Part shown: positions 6,658 through 8,516 of the stretch, piece by piece
Layout of the letters: every line of letters starts with the position of its first letter
Numbering within the stretch: the stretch's first letter is position 1
Source of the DNA: Gorillibacterium sp.
GTDB lineage: Bacteria; Bacillota; Bacilli; Paenibacillales; NBRC-103111
Assembly: GCA_023511325.1 (NCBI GenBank)
Contig: JAIMBU010000077.1
Location: 1-8,516, forward strand
DNA length: 8,516 nucleotides
Direction of reading: 5' to 3'
Translations under genes and position numbers: made by a program
Notes under the pieces: model-generated
Told to the model about the DNA's origin: nothing
The model's database searches: none
What the model saw: the letters and a program-made list of their open reading frames with translations, nothing else

Positions 6658-7599
6658 ATGGCTAAAATTGTTGATAATGTAACTCAATTAATCGGTAACA
6701 CTCCCCTGGTTAGATTGAATCGGGTGGTTCCAGAAGGCAGTGCCGAAATTTACCTGAAGCTGGAGTATCAAAACCCTGGTTCAAGCGTTAAGGACCGGAT
6801 TGCGATTAGTATGATCGAAGAGGCTGAGAAGAGTGGCGAATTAAAACCAGGAGCAACCATTGTAGAGCCAACCAGCGGCAACACAGGAATCGGCCTTGCT
6901 ATGGTAGCAGCAGCTAAGGGTTATAAAGCTATTTTGGTTATGCCTGAAACCATGAGCTTAGAGCGGCGTAATCTGCTTCGTGCCTATGGTGCTAAACTGG
7001 TGCTAACACCAGGAGCTGAAGGCATGAAGGGCGCTATTCGTCGCGCGGAAGAGCTGCAAGCGGAGAACCCAGAATATTTCATTCCTCAGCAGTTTAAGAA
7101 CCCGGCAAATGTCAAGATTCACCGTGAAACGACTGGACCAGAAATTGTTGACGCCATTCAATCTCATGATGGTAAGCTAGATGCTTTTATTGCTGGAATC
7201 GGAACGGGCGGAACGATCACAGGGGCCGGTGAAGTTTTGAAGAAAAACTTTCCTGAAATCAAGATTTATGCGGTTGAGCCTGCTGCTTCTCCTGTCCTCT
7301 CTGGCGGCAAGCCTGGTCCTCACAAGATTCAAGGTATTGGCGCTGGGTTTATCCCGGATATCCTCAACACCGATATCTATGATGAGATTATTCAGGTAGA
7401 GAACGAGGATGCCTTTGAAACAGCTCGTCAGGTTGCCAAACAAGAAGGGATCTTAACAGGGATTTCTTCAGGCGCAGCTATATTTGCTGCTTTAAAAGTC
7501 GCTAAGGAATTGGGAACGGGCAAACGGGTTGTTGTCATTATTCCAAGCAATGGCGAGCGTTACCTCAGTACTCCGCTATATCAATTCGACGAACAGTAA
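6658..7599 (+). CDS. cysK: Cysteine synthase (O-acetylserine sulfhydrylase)
   Basis: This PLP enzyme makes L-cysteine from O-acetylserine and sulfide. In Bacillus it is also the partner that forms a regulatory complex with CymR. The 313-aa protein has NTPLVRL (14-20), the PLP lysine Lys45 in GSSVKDR (41-47), the substrate loop PTSGNTG (71-77), PQQFKNPAN (143-151), the phosphate-binding GIGTGGT (180-186) and GISSGAA (268-274). [10 protein letters not shown] near the end fits CysK of Firmicutes. Nothing suggests a cystathionine beta-synthase: there is no CBS or heme domain. The ATG at 6658 lies 10 nt after AGGAGG. It has its own promoter and dyad operator upstream and a strong terminator just downstream, so it can be expressed as a single-gene unit. 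Read-through from the hslO operon is possible because no terminator lies between them. Confidence 0.96.
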   Translation: MAKIVDNVTQLIGNTPLVRLNRVVPEGSAEIYLKLEYQNPGSSVKDRIAISMIEEAEKSGELKPGATIVEPTSGNTGIGLAMVAAAKGYKAILVMPETMSLERRNLLRAYGAKLVLTPGAEGMKGAIRRAEELQAENPEYFIPQQFKNPANVKIHRETTGPEIVDAIQSHDGKLDAFIAGIGTGGTITGAGEVLKKNFPEIKIYAVEPAASPVLSGGKPGPHKIQGIGAGFIPDILNTDIYDEIIQVENEDAFETARQVAKQEGILTGISSGAAIFAALKVAKELGTGKRVVVIIPSNGERYLSTPLYQFDEQ

Positions 7600-7609
7600 A
7601 CAAGATATT

Positions 7610-7632
7610 AAAGCCCCTTTGGGGGCTTTTTT
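7610..7632 (+). terminator. Intrinsic terminator after cysK
   Basis: AAAGCCCC (7610-7617) and GGGGCTTT (7622-7629) form a perfect 8-bp stem around a TTTG loop. The T-run (7627-7632) continues from the 3' arm, and more T-rich sequence follows. It starts 10 nt after the cysK stop and separates cysK from pabA. Confidence 0.93.
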
Positions 7633-7661
7633 GATTTTTATTGCATTTTCCAGCTTATTGC

Positions 7662-7683
7662 CCTTCGTTTCGATTGACGAAGG
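7662..7683. promoter_or_regulatory. Dyad overlapping the pabA -35
   Basis: CCTTCGT (7662-7668) and ACGAAGG (7677-7683) are perfect 7-bp inverted arms around an 8-nt centre (TTCGATTG). The right arm shares bases with the candidate -35 TTGACG (7674-7679), a placement that suits a protein-binding operator. It lies upstream of the predicted transcription start and no T-run follows, so it is unlikely to act as a terminator in the pabA transcript. The regulator is unknown. Confidence 0.4.
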
Positions 7684-7701
7684 AGGGAAGAAGCCTATAA
7701 C
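7674..7701 (+). promoter_or_regulatory. Candidate SigA promoter of pabA
   Basis: TTGACG (-35, 5 of 6 matches) and TATAAC (-10, 7696-7701, 5 of 6 matches) are separated by 16 bp. Transcription would start near 7708, leaving a leader of about 60 nt before the pabA ATG at 7769. A promoter is needed here because a strong terminator ends just upstream. Confidence 0.55.
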
Positions 7702-7768
7702 ATAGAGGACAAGATAAAGGAATAGAGCTAATCGTACTCAAATGCTAAGCATAAAGGAGCGAGTGATC

Positions 7769-8353
7769 ATGATTCTGGTCATAGATAACTTCGATTCGTT
7801 CACTTACAATCTGGTTCAATATTTGGGCGAGATCGGTGAGGAAATCGTCGTTCGTCGCAATAACGAAATTACCCTTGCGGGTATCGAGGAATTAAGACCG
7901 GATCGTATTCTTCTCTCACCAGGACCCTGCACACCGAATGAGGCGGGGATTTGCCTTGATGTCATCGGGTATTTTAAAGGTAAGCTGCCCATACTTGGTG
8001 TATGTCTAGGGCACCAAGCGATTGGACAAGCTTTTGGTGGAGAAGTGATCAGGGCGGAAAACCTGATGCATGGGAAGACCTCGCCAATTCATCATGATGG
8101 AAGAACGATTTTTCATGAGATTGCTAGTCCTTTCACGGCAACCCGTTACCACTCCCTAATCGTGAAGCGAGAAACATTGCCGGATTGCTTGGAGATCAGT
8201 GCATGGACAGAGGCAGGCGAGATTATGGGCTTGCGTCATAAGGAGTATGCCATCGAAGGCGTGCAATTCCACCCGGAGTCGATCATCACCGAGCATGGAA
8301 TGCAGCTCCTGCGGAATTTTCTCGGGTTACCTGCAACAGTGGGTGGGGTTTAA
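7769..8353 (+). CDS. pabA: Aminodeoxychorismate/anthranilate synthase glutamine amidotransferase subunit
   Basis: This class I glutamine amidotransferase supplies ammonia from glutamine to a PabB subunit (folate branch) or a TrpE subunit (tryptophan branch). In B. subtilis one such protein serves both. The 194-aa protein opens with [20 protein letters not shown] and carries SPGPC (50-54), the nucleophile Cys79 in [15 protein letters not shown] (77-91), and the catalytic His168 and Glu170 in FHPES (167-171). I place the start at ATG 7769 because AAGGAG (7754-7759) lies 9 nt upstream and the protein then begins exactly like family members. An in-frame ATG at 7742 would add nine non-conserved residues and lacks a good ribosome binding site. 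PabA rather than TrpG is chosen from synteny with cysK. Unlike B. subtilis, no pabB lies between it and cysK, and a terminator follows instead of pabC. Confidence 0.9.
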   Translation: MILVIDNFDSFTYNLVQYLGEIGEEIVVRRNNEITLAGIEELRPDRILLSPGPCTPNEAGICLDVIGYFKGKLPILGVCLGHQAIGQAFGGEVIRAENLMHGKTSPIHHDGRTIFHEIASPFTATRYHSLIVKRETLPDCLEISAWTEAGEIMGLRHKEYAIEGVQFHPESIITEHGMQLLRNFLGLPATVGGV

Positions 8354-8390
8354 TGACTAGCTATTCTTTTCCGTGCCAAAGGAAATGAAC

Positions 8391-8430
8391 AGTCGTGACG
8401 CCAAATAAGCGGTCACGACTTTCTCTTTTA
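8391..8430 (+). terminator. Intrinsic terminator after pabA
   Basis: AGTCGTGAC (8391-8399) and GTCACGACT (8412-8420) are perfect 9-bp arms around a 12-nt loop, followed by the T-rich tract TTCTCTTTT (8421-8429). It lies 38 nt after the pabA stop and closes that gene as a single-gene unit. The loop is longer than usual and the T-run is interrupted by C, so efficiency is uncertain. Confidence 0.75.
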
Positions 8431-8476
8431 AAAAGGAAGCATTAAATCTCCATATACTGCTCTTAAACTTCACCGG

Positions 8477-8516
8477 CAAACGCACAGCGCCAAAGACGCC
8501 GTACAAACGCTTATCC
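8477..8516 (+). repeat. Degenerate structured repeat, possible copy C
   Basis: This gene-free tail holds two copies of CAAACGC (8477-8483 and 8504-8510), a GCGCC (8487-8491) and GACGCCG (8495-8501), and ends in TTATCC at the last base. GACGCCG and a GCTTATCC-like ending recall copy B (1265-1294). However, the left GGCGTC arm is absent and the spacing differs. It may be a diverged or different member of the family, or may continue past the window. Positions 8431-8476 show nothing recognisable. Confidence 0.3.

Noticed and set aside
7742..7768. N-terminal extension of pabA from the upstream ATG
   Set aside because: The nine residues are not family-like, no ribosome binding site precedes 7742, and a strong AAGGAG serves the ATG at 7769.

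Overview
The window looks like chromosomal housekeeping DNA from a Gram-positive, low-to-moderate G+C Bacillales bacterium, most likely Paenibacillus or another member of the Paenibacillaceae. Three things point there: the gene order coaX-hslO-(yacD-like PPIase)-cysK-pabA, which matches the ftsH-to-folK neighbourhood of Bacillus subtilis; strong AGGAGG-type ribosome binding sites; and SigA-type promoters. Genus is inference; order-level placement is fairly safe. Every gene of note reads on the + strand. No RNA genes, insertion sequences, CRISPR arrays, phage genes or defence systems are visible.

Region 1 (1-248) has no gene. It is AT-rich at first, then carries a small structured repeat ending in TTTATCC and a plausible extended -10 promoter. 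Region 2 (249-3918) is a de novo NAD block: nadA (quinolinate synthase), nadB (L-aspartate oxidase) and nadC (quinolinate phosphoribosyltransferase). Together these convert aspartate and dihydroxyacetone phosphate to nicotinate mononucleotide. A second copy of the structured repeat lies in the 140-bp nadA-nadB gap. Region 3 (3915-6569) continues with coaX (type III pantothenate kinase, overlapping nadC by 4 nt), hslO (redox chaperone Hsp33) and a membrane-anchored SurA/parvulin-like protein. Spacing is short and no terminator is seen, so nadB to the PPIase gene is probably one transcription unit.

Region 4 (6570-7632) is cysK with its own consensus-like SigA promoter, a paired dyad operator over and just downstream of the -10, and a strong intrinsic terminator. 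Region 5 (7633-8430) is pabA, a glutamine amidotransferase for p-aminobenzoate and perhaps anthranilate synthesis, with its own candidate promoter, a dyad over the -35 and its own terminator. The pabB and pabC genes that flank it in B. subtilis are not next to it here. Region 6 (8431-8516) has no gene and ends in a degenerate repeat that again finishes in TTATCC.

The coding content is ordinary. The points worth a second look are regulatory or structural: the repeat family with compensating arm changes, the cysK operator, the isolated pabA, and the parvulin domain with a replaced active-site histidine.
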